Positions 8,585-17,282 of a DNA stretch of 64,000 nucleotides are shown here, in pieces. Location: assembly GCF_024296685.1 (NCBI RefSeq), contig NZ_CP100763.1, positions 3,702,004 to 3,766,003 of the forward strand. Reading direction: 5' to 3'. The position numbers and the translations under genes were made by a program. The number at the start of each line of letters is the position of its first letter. Position 1 is the stretch's first letter. Under the pieces are notes generated by a model that was not told where the DNA came from, did not search any database, and saw nothing but the letters and a program-made list of their open reading frames with translations. This DNA is from Natrinema marinum. GTDB lineage: Archaea > Halobacteriota > Halobacteria > Halobacteriales > Natrialbaceae.

Positions 8585-9361
8585 TTAGCGGCGATGCCAG
8601 CCCCCGACGTAAGTCACTTCGATTCGTCCGAAGAGATACGCGAGAAGTGCGATTCCCGAAAGCGGTGCGAGATACGTCAGCACTACGTTCAGGGTCCGAT
8701 CCGGCTTCGACGGTTCGATCTCGTCAGCGAGGAATACCCGGTAGTACGTCCCGTCCTCGAGTCGTATCGGTCGTTCGGGAACGGTCGCCTTCTGGAGTGT
8801 AGTGACGTCACCGGTCCGTGCCGCTTTGGCAGCCGTCGACGAAACCTCTCTCGAGGTCACGTGGTGACTCGCATACTCGAGTGCCGCCTCGGGCGAGGAC
8901 GGCTCGAGGGTCACGTCGATGCGGTACCCGCCGTCTCGCGGGGCCGATTCGTTCGCGACGTAGGCGGTCTCATAGACGGTGCCGTCGAGCGAGACGTACC
9001 GGTATCGCTCCGGAAGCAGCGATGAGACGGGGACGGGGCCGGGAGCTCCGTAGGAGAACTCGGTCGGAACGGTTCCGTTCTCGAGTACCGATTCCTCGAA
9101 CGTACACGCACGAATTTCCCACGCGTACGGGCCCGACTCCGCACAGGCAATCGCCCCGTCGACCGGCGTTCGATCCGGCGCGGCGCTCTCGTTCGCGTAC
9201 TCGATGCTCGAGCCGTCGACTGTCACTTCGGCGCGCTCGTACCGATACGTCCGCTCACCCACATCGAGAAGCGCCGTCACGGCCGGGCCGGTGAGCAGAC
9301 CGACCGCGACGAGAGCCACAAAGAGATCGAAGCGTGGCGTCAACGTTCTCGTAGCGGCCAT
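8585..9361 (-). CDS. Membrane-anchored protein with large extracytoplasmic domain, unknown
   Basis: 258 residues starting at MAATRTLTPRFDLF. One TM segment lies at ~10-30 and another at ~225-247 ('LNVVLTYLAPLSGIALLAYL'); between them is ~190 residues rich in Glu, Tyr, Ser and Thr with Cys pairs ('GAIACAESGPYAWEIRACTF'), probably outside the cell. I do not recognise a family. It interrupts the lysine cluster on the opposite strand. A TATA-like box (GGTTATATTCC on the minus strand) sits ~22 bp before the ATG, consistent with a leaderless transcript. Confidence 0.75.
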   Translation of the reverse strand: MAATRTLTPRFDLFVALVAVGLLTGPAVTALLDVGERTYRYERAEVTVDGSSIEYANESAAPDRTPVDGAIACAESGPYAWEIRACTFEESVLENGTVPTEFSYGAPGPVPVSSLLPERYRYVSLDGTVYETAYVANESAPRDGGYRIDVTLEPSSPEAALEYASHHVTSREVSSTAAKAARTGDVTTLQKATVPERPIRLEDGTYYRVFLADEIEPSKPDRTLNVVLTYLAPLSGIALLAYLFGRIEVTYVGGWHRR

Positions 9362-9382
9362 CGTTCCTTGACAGTTACGACA

Positions 9383-9393
9383 GGAATATAACC
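9383..9393 (-). promoter_or_regulatory. TATA box of the 9361 membrane-protein gene
   Basis: The minus strand reads GGTTATATTCC ending 22 bp upstream of the ATG at 9361, the usual distance for leaderless haloarchaeal transcripts. This AT-rich box in GC-rich surroundings supports the chosen start over the upstream in-frame codons. Confidence 0.55.
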
Positions 9394-9557
9394 ACTTCGG
9401 TCGCCGGCCCCGTCGCCGTCCACCGAAAAGCGGTCTCCATCCTCGTCGTTTCTCTCGGCGCCGGATAACTCCTCGATCCGTTCGGTGACCGAACTGGTAG
9501 AGTTCGCCCTGATTAGAACCCAAACGCTTGAATCCTCGCGGTCACTTGGTCCGGCTA

Positions 9558-10853
9558 ATGACTGACGCTGCGGATTCGCTGCCAGTTCGCCGCCTCTCCG
9601 ACTGGGACGCGGCCGAATTGCAGACGCTCATCGACGACTACGGCTCGCCGCTGTACGTTCTCGACCTCGAGCGCGTCCGCCAGAACTACCGGCGACTCGC
9701 GGCCGCCTTCTCGAACGCCGAAATCCTGTACGCGGTGAAGGCGAACGCGCTCGGCGCTGTCCTCGAAACGCTTCACGGGGAGGGTGCGGGCCTCGAGTGC
9801 GCCTCCGCGGGCGAGGTCCAGCGGGCGCTGGAAGCCGGCGCGTCAGGTTCGGAGGTCCACTACACGGCGGTCAACCCGCCGGCGCAGGACCTCGACTGGG
9901 TCGTCGGCGCTTGGGCGGACCACCCGGAGCTGACGGTCACCGCTGGCTCCGAGGACACGATCGACCGCCTCGAAGCGCGGGGCTACGACGGCCGGCTCTG
10001 TCTCCGCGTGAACCCGGGGATCGGCGCGGGCCATCACGAGAAGGTCCAGACCGGCGCAGCCGCGAAGTTCGGGGTCCCGGCCGAACGCGCCGTCGATGTC
10101 CTCCGAGACGCCGCGGATCGGGGCTTCGACGTGGTCGGGATCCACGCTCACGTCGGGTCGGGCGTCTCGAGCGATCAGCTCGACGCCCACCGGGAGTTCG
10201 TCGCGCGAATGGGCGAGTTAGCACGAGAGGTCAGCGAGGCGATCGACGGCGACGGCCTCGAGTTCGTCGACGTGGGCGGCGGCTTCGGGGTTCCGTACCG
10301 CGAGGACGAGGAGCCGCTGGACCTCGAGTCGGTCGCCGAGGCGACCAGGGAGGCGCTTGGCGAGGTCGACGCGTGGCTGACGATCGAGCCGGGCCGCTAC
10401 TTCGTCGCGGACGCGGGCGTGCTCCTCACCGAAGTGAACACGGTCAAGGAGGCCCGCGACACGGTCGTCGCCGGCGTCGACGCGGGGATGACGACCCTGA
10501 TCCGCCCGGCGATGTACGACGCCTATCACCCGATCCGGAACCTGACGGCCGACGCGGAGGGAGCCGGCTCGAGCGCTGCCGAGGGCCGCGAGACGGTCCC
10601 CCAGACCGTCGCGGGACCGATCTGCGAGAGCGGCGACGTGTTCTGTGCCGACCGCGAACTCCCCGCGAGCGAGCGCGGCGATATCCTTGCGATCGGCAAC
10701 GCCGGAGCGTATGGCTACGAGATGGCGAACCAGTACAACTCCCGGCCCCGTCCCGCGTCTGTTGTTTTAGAAGGCGGCGAGGTCCGACTCTCGCGCCGTC
10801 GCGAGACCGTCGATGACGTGACGCGGGCCGAGCGCGAGGCGCGAACGGAGTGA
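9558..10853 (+). CDS. lysA: Diaminopimelate decarboxylase
   Basis: 431 residues, PLP-dependent fold-type III enzyme. The PLP-lysine motif is in 'EILYAVKANALGAVLE' (~60-75); 'HAHVGSGVSS' and 'FVDVGGGFGVPY' are the phosphate-binding glycine motifs; 'EPGRYFVADAGVLLTEV' and 'GPICESGDVF' (the CESxD motif) are diagnostic of LysA. It converts meso-DAP to lysine, the last step of the pathway. The start at MTDAADSLPV is chosen because 'GSPLYVLDLERV' then falls at the usual distance. Confidence 0.95.
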   Translation: MTDAADSLPVRRLSDWDAAELQTLIDDYGSPLYVLDLERVRQNYRRLAAAFSNAEILYAVKANALGAVLETLHGEGAGLECASAGEVQRALEAGASGSEVHYTAVNPPAQDLDWVVGAWADHPELTVTAGSEDTIDRLEARGYDGRLCLRVNPGIGAGHHEKVQTGAAAKFGVPAERAVDVLRDAADRGFDVVGIHAHVGSGVSSDQLDAHREFVARMGELAREVSEAIDGDGLEFVDVGGGFGVPYREDEEPLDLESVAEATREALGEVDAWLTIEPGRYFVADAGVLLTEVNTVKEARDTVVAGVDAGMTTLIRPAMYDAYHPIRNLTADAEGAGSSAAEGRETVPQTVAGPICESGDVFCADRELPASERGDILAIGNAGAYGYEMANQYNSRPRPASVVLEGGEVRLSRRRETVDDVTRAEREARTE

Positions 10854-10906
10854 GCGCTTCGGTCCGATAAGCGGTGAGGAACGATCCGCGAGCGCGAGGC
10901 GCGAAC
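10829..10906. repeat. 18-bp direct repeat at the lysA 3' end
   Basis: CGAGCGCGAGGCGCGAAC, which encodes the end of LysA (EREAR), occurs at 10829-10846 and again at 10889-10906, exactly 60 bp later and beyond the stop codon. The flanks are not similar. It may be a small duplication scar or chance reuse of a GC-rich coding motif. Confidence 0.45.
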
Positions 10907-11094
10907 AGTACGAGACTGATGTCTCGCATGCCGTTCACGCGGCGCTGCCCGCGAAGACGAAGTGAGACACGCACACAACTAGCGAACGACGGATTGAAGG
11001 CGCGACCGAACAGAGAAGATGTACACGACCGCGGGGTCGCCGAGGATCATGCGGCCGGCGACCGCGACGATGAGCACACATCACTGATCGCACG

Positions 11095-11925
11095 ATGACC
11101 GTTCCATTCCAGAAGTACCACGGCACCGGCAACGACTTTCTAATTATCCACGCGGACGAATACGTCCCCGACCGCGGCGCGCTCGCCGAACGCGAGTGCG
11201 ACCGCGACGACGGCGTCGGTGCCGATGGCGTCCTCTATCTCGCTCTCGAGGAGAAATTCAACCCGCCCCGCGTCGTCATGACGTTGGTCCAACCCGACGG
11301 CGCGACGGCCCCCATGTGCGGCAACGGCGCACGGTGTGCCGCCGAGTGGGCGATGGAGCGGACGGGTACCGACAGCGTGATGATCGACACGCAGGCGGGT
11401 ACCCTGCGCGCCGATCGCGCGGGCGAGGACATCATCATCGAAATGGGGACGCCCGCGTTCGACCCCGACGAGATCCCCGTCGACGCCGACGAGCAGGTGT
11501 TCGAGACGGAGGTCGAAGGACTCGAGGTGACGATGGTCAACACCGGCGTCCCCCACGCCGTCGCGTTCGTCGACGATGTCGACGAGATCGACCTCGAGTC
11601 GGTCGCGCCGCCCGTTCGCTACGCGGACGTCTTCCCGAAGGGGACGAACGTCACCGTGGCGAGCCCCGACGGCTCGGGCGGCTTCCGCCAGCGGACCTAC
11701 GAGCGCGGCGTCGAAGGTGAGACCGAATCCTGTGGCACCGGCGCGGTCGCGATCGCCGTCGTCGCGCGCCGACTCGGACTCACCGACGCCGACCCGGTGA
11801 CCGTCTCCCCGCCCGGCGGCGACCTGCAGGTAAGCTTCAACGAGCGCGGAAACGCGACGCTCGCCGGCCCCGTCGAACACGAGTTCGACGGCGAGGTGGC
11901 CGTCGAGTCGCCGGTCCAGTCGTGA
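11095..11925 (+). CDS. dapF: Diaminopimelate epimerase
   Basis: 276 residues. The two catalytic cysteines are C75 in 'PMCGNGARC' and C213 in 'ESCGTGAVA', at the usual spacing for DapF. The N-terminus 'FQKYHGTGNDFLII' is also diagnostic. It interconverts LL- and meso-diaminopimelate. The last bases overlap the GTG start of the next gene (GTGA), so it is coupled to dapE. The ~240 bp upstream have no gene and should hold the promoter. Confidence 0.96.
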   Translation: MTVPFQKYHGTGNDFLIIHADEYVPDRGALAERECDRDDGVGADGVLYLALEEKFNPPRVVMTLVQPDGATAPMCGNGARCAAEWAMERTGTDSVMIDTQAGTLRADRAGEDIIIEMGTPAFDPDEIPVDADEQVFETEVEGLEVTMVNTGVPHAVAFVDDVDEIDLESVAPPVRYADVFPKGTNVTVASPDGSGGFRQRTYERGVEGETESCGTGAVAIAVVARRLGLTDADPVTVSPPGGDLQVSFNERGNATLAGPVEHEFDGEVAVESPVQS

Positions 11926-13076
11926 CTGGGGGCGACTCGAGCGGCGCCGATTCGTTCGATCCGATCGCCTTCCTCGAGCGAGCGGTCCAGTACGCCTCTC
12001 ACGAGGACGTGGGGCCGATGCGGGAGTTTCTCCGAGAAACGCTCGAAGATCGGGGACTCGAGGCTCGCGTCGACGACGGCGGGAACGTGCTGGCGTCTCG
12101 CGGCTCGTCGGCGGCAGACGCCGATACCCACGTCGTGCTGAACACGCATATCGATACGGTGTCACCCCACGTCCCATTCGAGCGCGACGAGCGCGCTCTC
12201 GAGGCCGACGGCGGCGACGTGATCAGGGGGCGGGGCTCCTGCGACGCCAAGGGTCCGCTCGCGGCCATCCTCTCGGCCTTTTTTGCCGTGGAACCGACCG
12301 ACGGCCGCGTCACGCTCGCGATTACGCCCGACGAGGAGGTGCTCTCGACGGGCGCATACGCGCTGGTCTCGGGCGACGAGTCCCCAACACGGGACGCCGA
12401 CGCGGTGATCGTCGGCGAACCCACGGGCCTCGACGTCTGCACGGCCGCGAAGGGACGCTTTCAGGGGACGATCCACCTCTCCGGCGCCAACGCCCACGCC
12501 GCCGAACCCGAAACTGGCACGAACGCGGTCGCGGCCCTCGAGCCCGTCCTCGCGGCGATTCGCACCTTCGACGAGCGCGACGACGCCCCGCCGGCCCACC
12601 CGCAACTCGGCGCGGCGACGCTGACCCCGACCGTCGTCGAGGGCGGTGAGGCCACGAATCAGGTGCCGGCCGACTGCGCGCTGACGGTCGACCGCCGGAG
12701 CGTCCCGCCGGAGACCGCCGACGACTTCCGCGAGGCGCTGACCGCCCACCTGCGGGCCGCCCTTCCCGACGACGTGGGCCTCGAGTTCCGCTTTACCGAC
12801 CGACCGACGCCGTTTCTCGAGGCGTGGGACACCGATCCCGACGCGCGGGTCGTAGAGGTACTTGCGGACGCGGCCGGCGGCGACGTGCGCCCGTTTACCG
12901 CGGCGACGGAGGCCTCGTACTTCGCGGCGGACGCGCCGACGGTCGTCTTTGGCCCCGGCGTCCTCGCCGACGACGAGGGAGCCGTCGCCCACGCCCCGCG
13001 GGAGTACGTGCAGGTCGCAGACGTTCGGGCGGCGGCGCGGGCGCTCGAGGCGACGCTCGCGGAACTGTTCGGCTGA
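11922..13076 (+). CDS. dapE: M20 family succinyl-diaminopimelate desuccinylase
   Basis: 384 residues with GTG start overlapping the dapF stop. Metal-binding motifs of M20 peptidases are visible: 'LNTHIDTVSP' (H76, D78), 'RGRGSCDAKGP' (bridging D108) and 'ITPDEEVLST' (catalytic E138, ligand E139). A dimerisation domain follows, with His in 'GANAHAAEP'. M20 enzymes have varied substrates, but coupling to dapF and the presence of dapD make N-succinyl-LL-DAP the likely one. The aminotransferase step (dapC) is not encoded in this window. Confidence 0.88.
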   Translation: MTGGDSSGADSFDPIAFLERAVQYASHEDVGPMREFLRETLEDRGLEARVDDGGNVLASRGSSAADADTHVVLNTHIDTVSPHVPFERDERALEADGGDVIRGRGSCDAKGPLAAILSAFFAVEPTDGRVTLAITPDEEVLSTGAYALVSGDESPTRDADAVIVGEPTGLDVCTAAKGRFQGTIHLSGANAHAAEPETGTNAVAALEPVLAAIRTFDERDDAPPAHPQLGAATLTPTVVEGGEATNQVPADCALTVDRRSVPPETADDFREALTAHLRAALPDDVGLEFRFTDRPTPFLEAWDTDPDARVVEVLADAAGGDVRPFTAATEASYFAADAPTVVFGPGVLADDEGAVAHAPREYVQVADVRAAARALEATLAELFG

Positions 13077-13135
13077 GGAGCGAGCGATCCACTCTCGAGG
13101 CGAGAACGACCGACGAGCAGCTGCTTTCGGCGGAT

Positions 13136-13552
13136 TCACATCGACATCAGCGCGATGGCCAGTACGCTCAGTCCGATCGCGGCGAGCTTGCGGGCGGTAA
13201 CGGCCTCGTCGAAAGCGACGATGCCGACGAGCGAGCTGACGACGATGAACAGACCGTAGATCGGCACGACGACGCTGACCGGGCCGAGCGCGAGCGCCCG
13301 GTAGTAGGTCAGCAGGCCCACGGTCAACAGGACGCCCAGCGCGGCGATGTACGGCGTCCGTGGATGGCGGAGATAGGGCCGGACGGACAGTCCGCGAGCG
13401 CGGATCACCAGCCCGACGGTGACGAACATCACCGAGTTCGAGAGGAACACCGCGAGCGTACTGGGGAGGTCGGTCATCGCGAGCGAGAGCAGCGGGGCGA
13501 CCAGGCTGTAGGCCAGACAGGCGACGATCGAGAGCTCGAGGTACCGTCGCAT
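13136..13552 (-). CDS. Half-size EamA-type (DMT) transporter subunit B
   Basis: 138 residues, about four to five TM helices, one EamA repeat instead of the usual two. The core 'GPVSVVVPIYGLFIVVSSLV' is nearly identical to that of the adjacent 13552-13974 gene. The ATG at 13552 overlaps the previous stop by one base (TGATG); a GTG at 13555 is an alternative. Paired single-repeat DMT proteins usually form a heterodimer that mimics the ten-TM fold. Substrate unknown. Confidence 0.82.
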   Translation of the reverse strand: MRRYLELSIVACLAYSLVAPLLSLAMTDLPSTLAVFLSNSVMFVTVGLVIRARGLSVRPYLRHPRTPYIAALGVLLTVGLLTYYRALALGPVSVVVPIYGLFIVVSSLVGIVAFDEAVTARKLAAIGLSVLAIALMSM

Positions 13553-13974
13553 CACTCCTCACCCCCGGCGGCGAGGTAGATCGCGACCGCCGCGACGACG
13601 ATGCCAGCCGCGCGGGTGACGGTCAGCTCCTCGCCGAGAAAGACGATCCCGATGACCGAGCTCCCGACGATGAAGAGACCGTAGATCGGCACGACGACAC
13701 TGACTGGCCCCCGCTCGAGCGCCCGATAGTACGCCAAAATTCCGATCGAGAGGAAGAGCCCGGCGACGTAGACGATTCCCGCTGCGGGGGTGGTCGCGTC
13801 GACGGGCCGGCCGGTTTCCGTAACGAGCAAGACGACGGTCGTCAGAGAGAGGAAGATCGTCGTCGAGAGGAAGAGCGCGACCGCGGGCGGCACGTCCGTG
13901 GTGACGACGCTCGTCAGCGGTGCGACGAGCCCGTAGGCCACGAGGGCGACGATCACCCACAGCAGGTACTCCAT
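13552..13974 (-). CDS. Half-size EamA-type (DMT) transporter subunit A
   Basis: 140 residues with helices at the same places as its downstream paralogue ('VIVALVAYGLVAPLTS', 'GILAYYRALERGPVSVV', 'PIYGLFIVGSSVIGIVFLGE'). The two are products of a tandem duplication and are translationally coupled. Family knowledge: DMT proteins export or import amino acids, nucleotide-sugar-like or cationic compounds. Location next to the lysine cluster is suggestive of amino-acid export but this is only inference. Confidence 0.82.
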   Translation of the reverse strand: MEYLLWVIVALVAYGLVAPLTSVVTTDVPPAVALFLSTTIFLSLTTVVLLVTETGRPVDATTPAAGIVYVAGLFLSIGILAYYRALERGPVSVVVPIYGLFIVGSSVIGIVFLGEELTVTRAAGIVVAAVAIYLAAGGEE

Positions 13975-14072
13975 ATCGGGTCGTCACCGACGGCCCCCTA
14001 TACTGTCACGGTCCCGGACCGAAGGGCCGCGACCGCGCTCGACGCGCGGCGGCGGAACGCGAGGCTCGAGGA

Positions 14073-15467
14073 CTACTCGCTTCGCTCTACGTCGTCGACC
14101 AGCTCGCTCGCGACGCCGGTGTAGCCCGCGGGCGTCAGCGCGCGCAGTTCCTCGCGAACGTCGTCGTCGACCTCGAGTTCGTCGAACATCTCGCGGAAGT
14201 CCGCGAGCGTCACGTCTTTCCCGCGGGTGACGGCCTTGACGCGCTCGTAGGCGTCGGCCTGTCCCTCGCGCCGGAGGATCGTCTGGACGGCCTCGCCGAT
14301 GATTTCGGGCGTGCTCTCGAGGTCTTCGCGCATCACGTGTTCGTTGGGAACGACCTTCGAGAGGCCGGCGGCGGTCTTCCCGTAGCCGATCAGGCAGTGG
14401 GCGAACGCGCTGCCGATGTTGCGCTTGACCGTCGAGTCCGAGAGGTCCCGCTGGAGCCGGGAAGTGGTGACGTAGTCGGCGAGGAAGGTCAGATCGGAGT
14501 TGGCCTTCGAGAGGTTGCCTTCGCTGTTCTCGAAGTCGATCGGATTGACCTTGTGGGGCATCGTCGACGAGCCGGTCTCGCCCTCGACGGCCTCCTGACC
14601 CAGATAGCGGTCGGAGACGTAGAGCCACATGTCCAGATCGAGGTCCAACAGGACGTCGTTGGCCCCGCGGAACGCGTCGAACAGCGCGGCGAGGTCGTCG
14701 CAAGGGTTGACCTGCGTCGTGAGGGGTTCGAACTCGAGGCCCAGTCCCCGAACGAACTCCGCCGCGAACGCCTGCCAGTCCACGTCGGGGTAGGCCGCGA
14801 CGTGGGCCGCGTACGTGCCGGACGCGCCGCCGAGTTTCCCCCGCAGATCGTCGGTCGCCTGCCGGATCCGTCCCGTCGCGCGGCCGAGCCGCGAGGCGTA
14901 GACGGCCAGCTCCTTCCCGAAGGTCGTCGGCGTCGCGGGCTGGCCGTGAGTTCGGGCCAGCATCGGGAGGTCGCGGTGCTCGCGGGCCATGTTGGCGAGG
15001 GTATCGCGCACGTCGTACAGTCTCGGCAGGAGCACCTCGTCGACGGCGTCGCGGACGAGCAGCCGATGGGCGAGGTTGTTCACGTCCTCGCTGGTCAGCC
15101 CGAAGTGGATCCAGGCCGAGGCGTTGCTGTCGTCGGGCAGCCGATGGCGGACGAAGTACTCGACAGCCTTCACGTCGTGGTTCGTCGCCTCGAACTCCTC
15201 GTGGCCCTCGGTCTCGAGTTTCTTGATCAGTTGGGCGTCCTCCTCAGCGAAGCCCTCGTAGAGGCCCCGAAGCTGTTCCCGTGCCTCGAGGTCGAGTTCC
15301 AGCGGCGTCGCCTCGAGGTCGGCCAGCGCAATCAGATACTCGACTTCGACGCGAACGCGGGCGCGCATCAGCGCGGCCTCGCTCGCGTACGGCGACAGCG
15401 GCGCGGTCCGGCCGCCGTACCGCCCGTCCAGCGGCGAGACGGCGTACAGGGCGTCGGTCTCGGTCAT
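14073..15467 (-). CDS. purB: Adenylosuccinate lyase
   Basis: 464 residues of the fumarase/aspartase superfamily. The superfamily signature loop GSSTMPHKVNPIDFEN is present with its catalytic Ser; 'NHDVKAVEYFVR' (His-Asp) and 'MLARTHGQPATPTTFGKELA' (catalytic His) are the PurB motifs. It acts twice in purine synthesis, on SAICAR and on adenylosuccinate. The start at MTETDALYAVSPLDGRYGG is the conventional PurB N-terminus. It is divergent from the purNH fusion at 15645, with ~177 bp between them for two promoters. Confidence 0.95.
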   Translation of the reverse strand: MTETDALYAVSPLDGRYGGRTAPLSPYASEAALMRARVRVEVEYLIALADLEATPLELDLEAREQLRGLYEGFAEEDAQLIKKLETEGHEEFEATNHDVKAVEYFVRHRLPDDSNASAWIHFGLTSEDVNNLAHRLLVRDAVDEVLLPRLYDVRDTLANMAREHRDLPMLARTHGQPATPTTFGKELAVYASRLGRATGRIRQATDDLRGKLGGASGTYAAHVAAYPDVDWQAFAAEFVRGLGLEFEPLTTQVNPCDDLAALFDAFRGANDVLLDLDLDMWLYVSDRYLGQEAVEGETGSSTMPHKVNPIDFENSEGNLSKANSDLTFLADYVTTSRLQRDLSDSTVKRNIGSAFAHCLIGYGKTAAGLSKVVPNEHVMREDLESTPEIIGEAVQTILRREGQADAYERVKAVTRGKDVTLADFREMFDELEVDDDVREELRALTPAGYTGVASELVDDVERSE

Positions 15468-15644
15468 ACCCGTCGTTGGTCGAGGTGGTCGCAAAAGCGT
15501 GTCGAAACCCCTGCCCGGGCTGGGCCACGAGCGTGCATACCTCTGAGGGCCAAACCACGAATACGGCACGAATGATACACGTTCGTGCATACAACGGGGC
15601 TCGAGACCGCAACCACTTTGCCGCTCGCGGGCGCGGGTCCGACC

Positions 15645-17282
15645 ATGACGCGAATCGCCGGGATGGCCGGCAACCGAGGGCGCAACCTGTTGAATATCGC
15701 CGACCGACGGCCGGGCGGGGCCGAATTTGCCGTGATCCTGACGAACGCGGAAGACGCGCCGGTGCTCGAGGCTGCAGCGGAACGCGGGATTCCGACCGAA
15801 GTCGTCCCGATGGACGACGACATGAGCCGCCGCGAGCACGAGGAGGCGGTGCTCGAGGCACTCTCGGAGTACGACTTCGACCTCGTCTGTCTGGACGGCT
15901 ACATGCGGATCCTCTCCGACACGTTCCTCGAGGAAGCGCCGACGACGCTGAACGTCCACCCCGCCCTGTTACCGTCGTTCCCCGGGATGGACGCCTGGGG
16001 CGACGCGCTCGAGGCCGGCGTCTCGGTGACCGGCTGTACGGTCCACGTCGTCACCGACGCGACCGACGAGGACGGCGACGTGATCGAGTCGGAGGTCGAC
16101 GCCGGCCCGATCGTCACGCAGGAGCCGATCCCGGTCTACGAGGGCGACGACGAAGAGAGTCTGAAAGAGCGAGTCCTCTACGAGGGCGAGTTCCGCGCGT
16201 ACCCCCGCGCCGTGAAGTGGTTCGCCGAAGGCGTGGCCAACGTGGATCTCGAGGCCGGCGAGGTCTCGGTCGACGCCGACGTGGCGAGTACCGACGCGGA
16301 TGACCACGACGGGCTGCCCGCCCGCCGACTGATTTCGGACGACCGTGCGGACACGCTCCGCTACGGCGAGAACCCACACCAGGACGCGGCGGTATACGCC
16401 GACTACACCGCGGACGAGGCCAGCGTCGTCCACGCCGACCAACTGAACGAGGGCGCGAAGGCGCTGTCGTACAACAACTACAACGACGCCGACGGCGCGC
16501 TGAATCTGATCAAGGAGTTCGACGAGCCCGCGGCGGCGGTCATCAAGCACACCAACCCCGCGGGCTGTGCGACCGCCGATTCGCTCGCCGAGGCCTACGA
16601 GAAAGCGCTCTCGACGGACCCGATGAGCGCCTTCGGCGGCATCGTCGCGCTCAATCGGGAGTGCAACGTCGCGACTGCGGAGCAGATTATCGACTCGTTC
16701 AAGGAGGTCGTCGTCGCGCCGGGCTACACCGACGACGCGCTCGAGGTGCTCTTCGAGAAGGACAACCTGCGAGTGCTCGACGTGGGCGAACTCGGCGAGC
16801 GCACCGAGCGCTTCACCGAGAAGCCCCTCGTCGGCGGCCGACTGGTCCAAGAGCGCGACCTCCAGTCTATTTCGGCCGACGACCTCGAGGTCGTCACCGA
16901 ACGCGAGCCGACCGACGAGGAACTCGAGACGATGGTCTTCGCCTGGCAGACGCTCAAACACGTCAAGTCCAACGGCATCCTCTTCGCGGACGGCACCGAG
17001 ACGGTCGGCATCGGCATGGGGCAGGTGTCCCGCGTCGACGCGGTTCGGCTGGCGGCGATGAAGGCCGACGAACACGCCGAGGGCAAGGACGCGGAGGGCG
17101 CGGTCATGGCCTCCGACGCGTTCTTCCCGTTCCCGGACGGGATCGAGGAGGCCGCCGAGGCGGGCATCGAGGCGGTCGTCCAGCCCGGTGGCTCGGTCAA
17201 CGACGAGGACGTGATCGAGGCCGCGGACGAACACGGGATGGCGATGGCGTTCACGGGGCAGCGGTCTTTCAGACACGATTAG
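15645..17282 (+). CDS. purNH: Fused GAR transformylase / AICAR transformylase (PurN-PurH)
   Basis: 545 residues. Residues 1-~205 form a PurN-type formyltransferase domain with 'TLNVHPALLPSFPGMDAW' (N103, H105), 'GCTVHVVTDATDEDGDVIES' (H134) and 'DAGPIVTQE'. Residues ~240-545 are the AICAR transformylase half of PurH ('LRYGENPHQDAAVY', catalytic 'IKHTNPAGCAT', 'SAFGGIVALN', 'ASDAFFPFPDGIE'). The IMP cyclohydrolase domain of bacterial PurH is absent, as is known for haloarchaea, where PurO does this step. One protein thus carries both formyl transfers. Its final 14 codons are duplicated downstream. Confidence 0.93.
   Translation: MTRIAGMAGNRGRNLLNIADRRPGGAEFAVILTNAEDAPVLEAAAERGIPTEVVPMDDDMSRREHEEAVLEALSEYDFDLVCLDGYMRILSDTFLEEAPTTLNVHPALLPSFPGMDAWGDALEAGVSVTGCTVHVVTDATDEDGDVIESEVDAGPIVTQEPIPVYEGDDEESLKERVLYEGEFRAYPRAVKWFAEGVANVDLEAGEVSVDADVASTDADDHDGLPARRLISDDRADTLRYGENPHQDAAVYADYTADEASVVHADQLNEGAKALSYNNYNDADGALNLIKEFDEPAAAVIKHTNPAGCATADSLAEAYEKALSTDPMSAFGGIVALNRECNVATAEQIIDSFKEVVVAPGYTDDALEVLFEKDNLRVLDVGELGERTERFTEKPLVGGRLVQERDLQSISADDLEVVTEREPTDEELETMVFAWQTLKHVKSNGILFADGTETVGIGMGQVSRVDAVRLAAMKADEHAEGKDAEGAVMASDAFFPFPDGIEEAAEAGIEAVVQPGGSVNDEDVIEAADEHGMAMAFTGQRSFRHD

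Noticed and set aside
13920..15575. Long plus-strand open frame antisense to purB
   Set aside because: It mirrors purB codon for codon, gives an odd composition and has no family pattern. Such mirror frames are common in GC-rich haloarchaeal genes.
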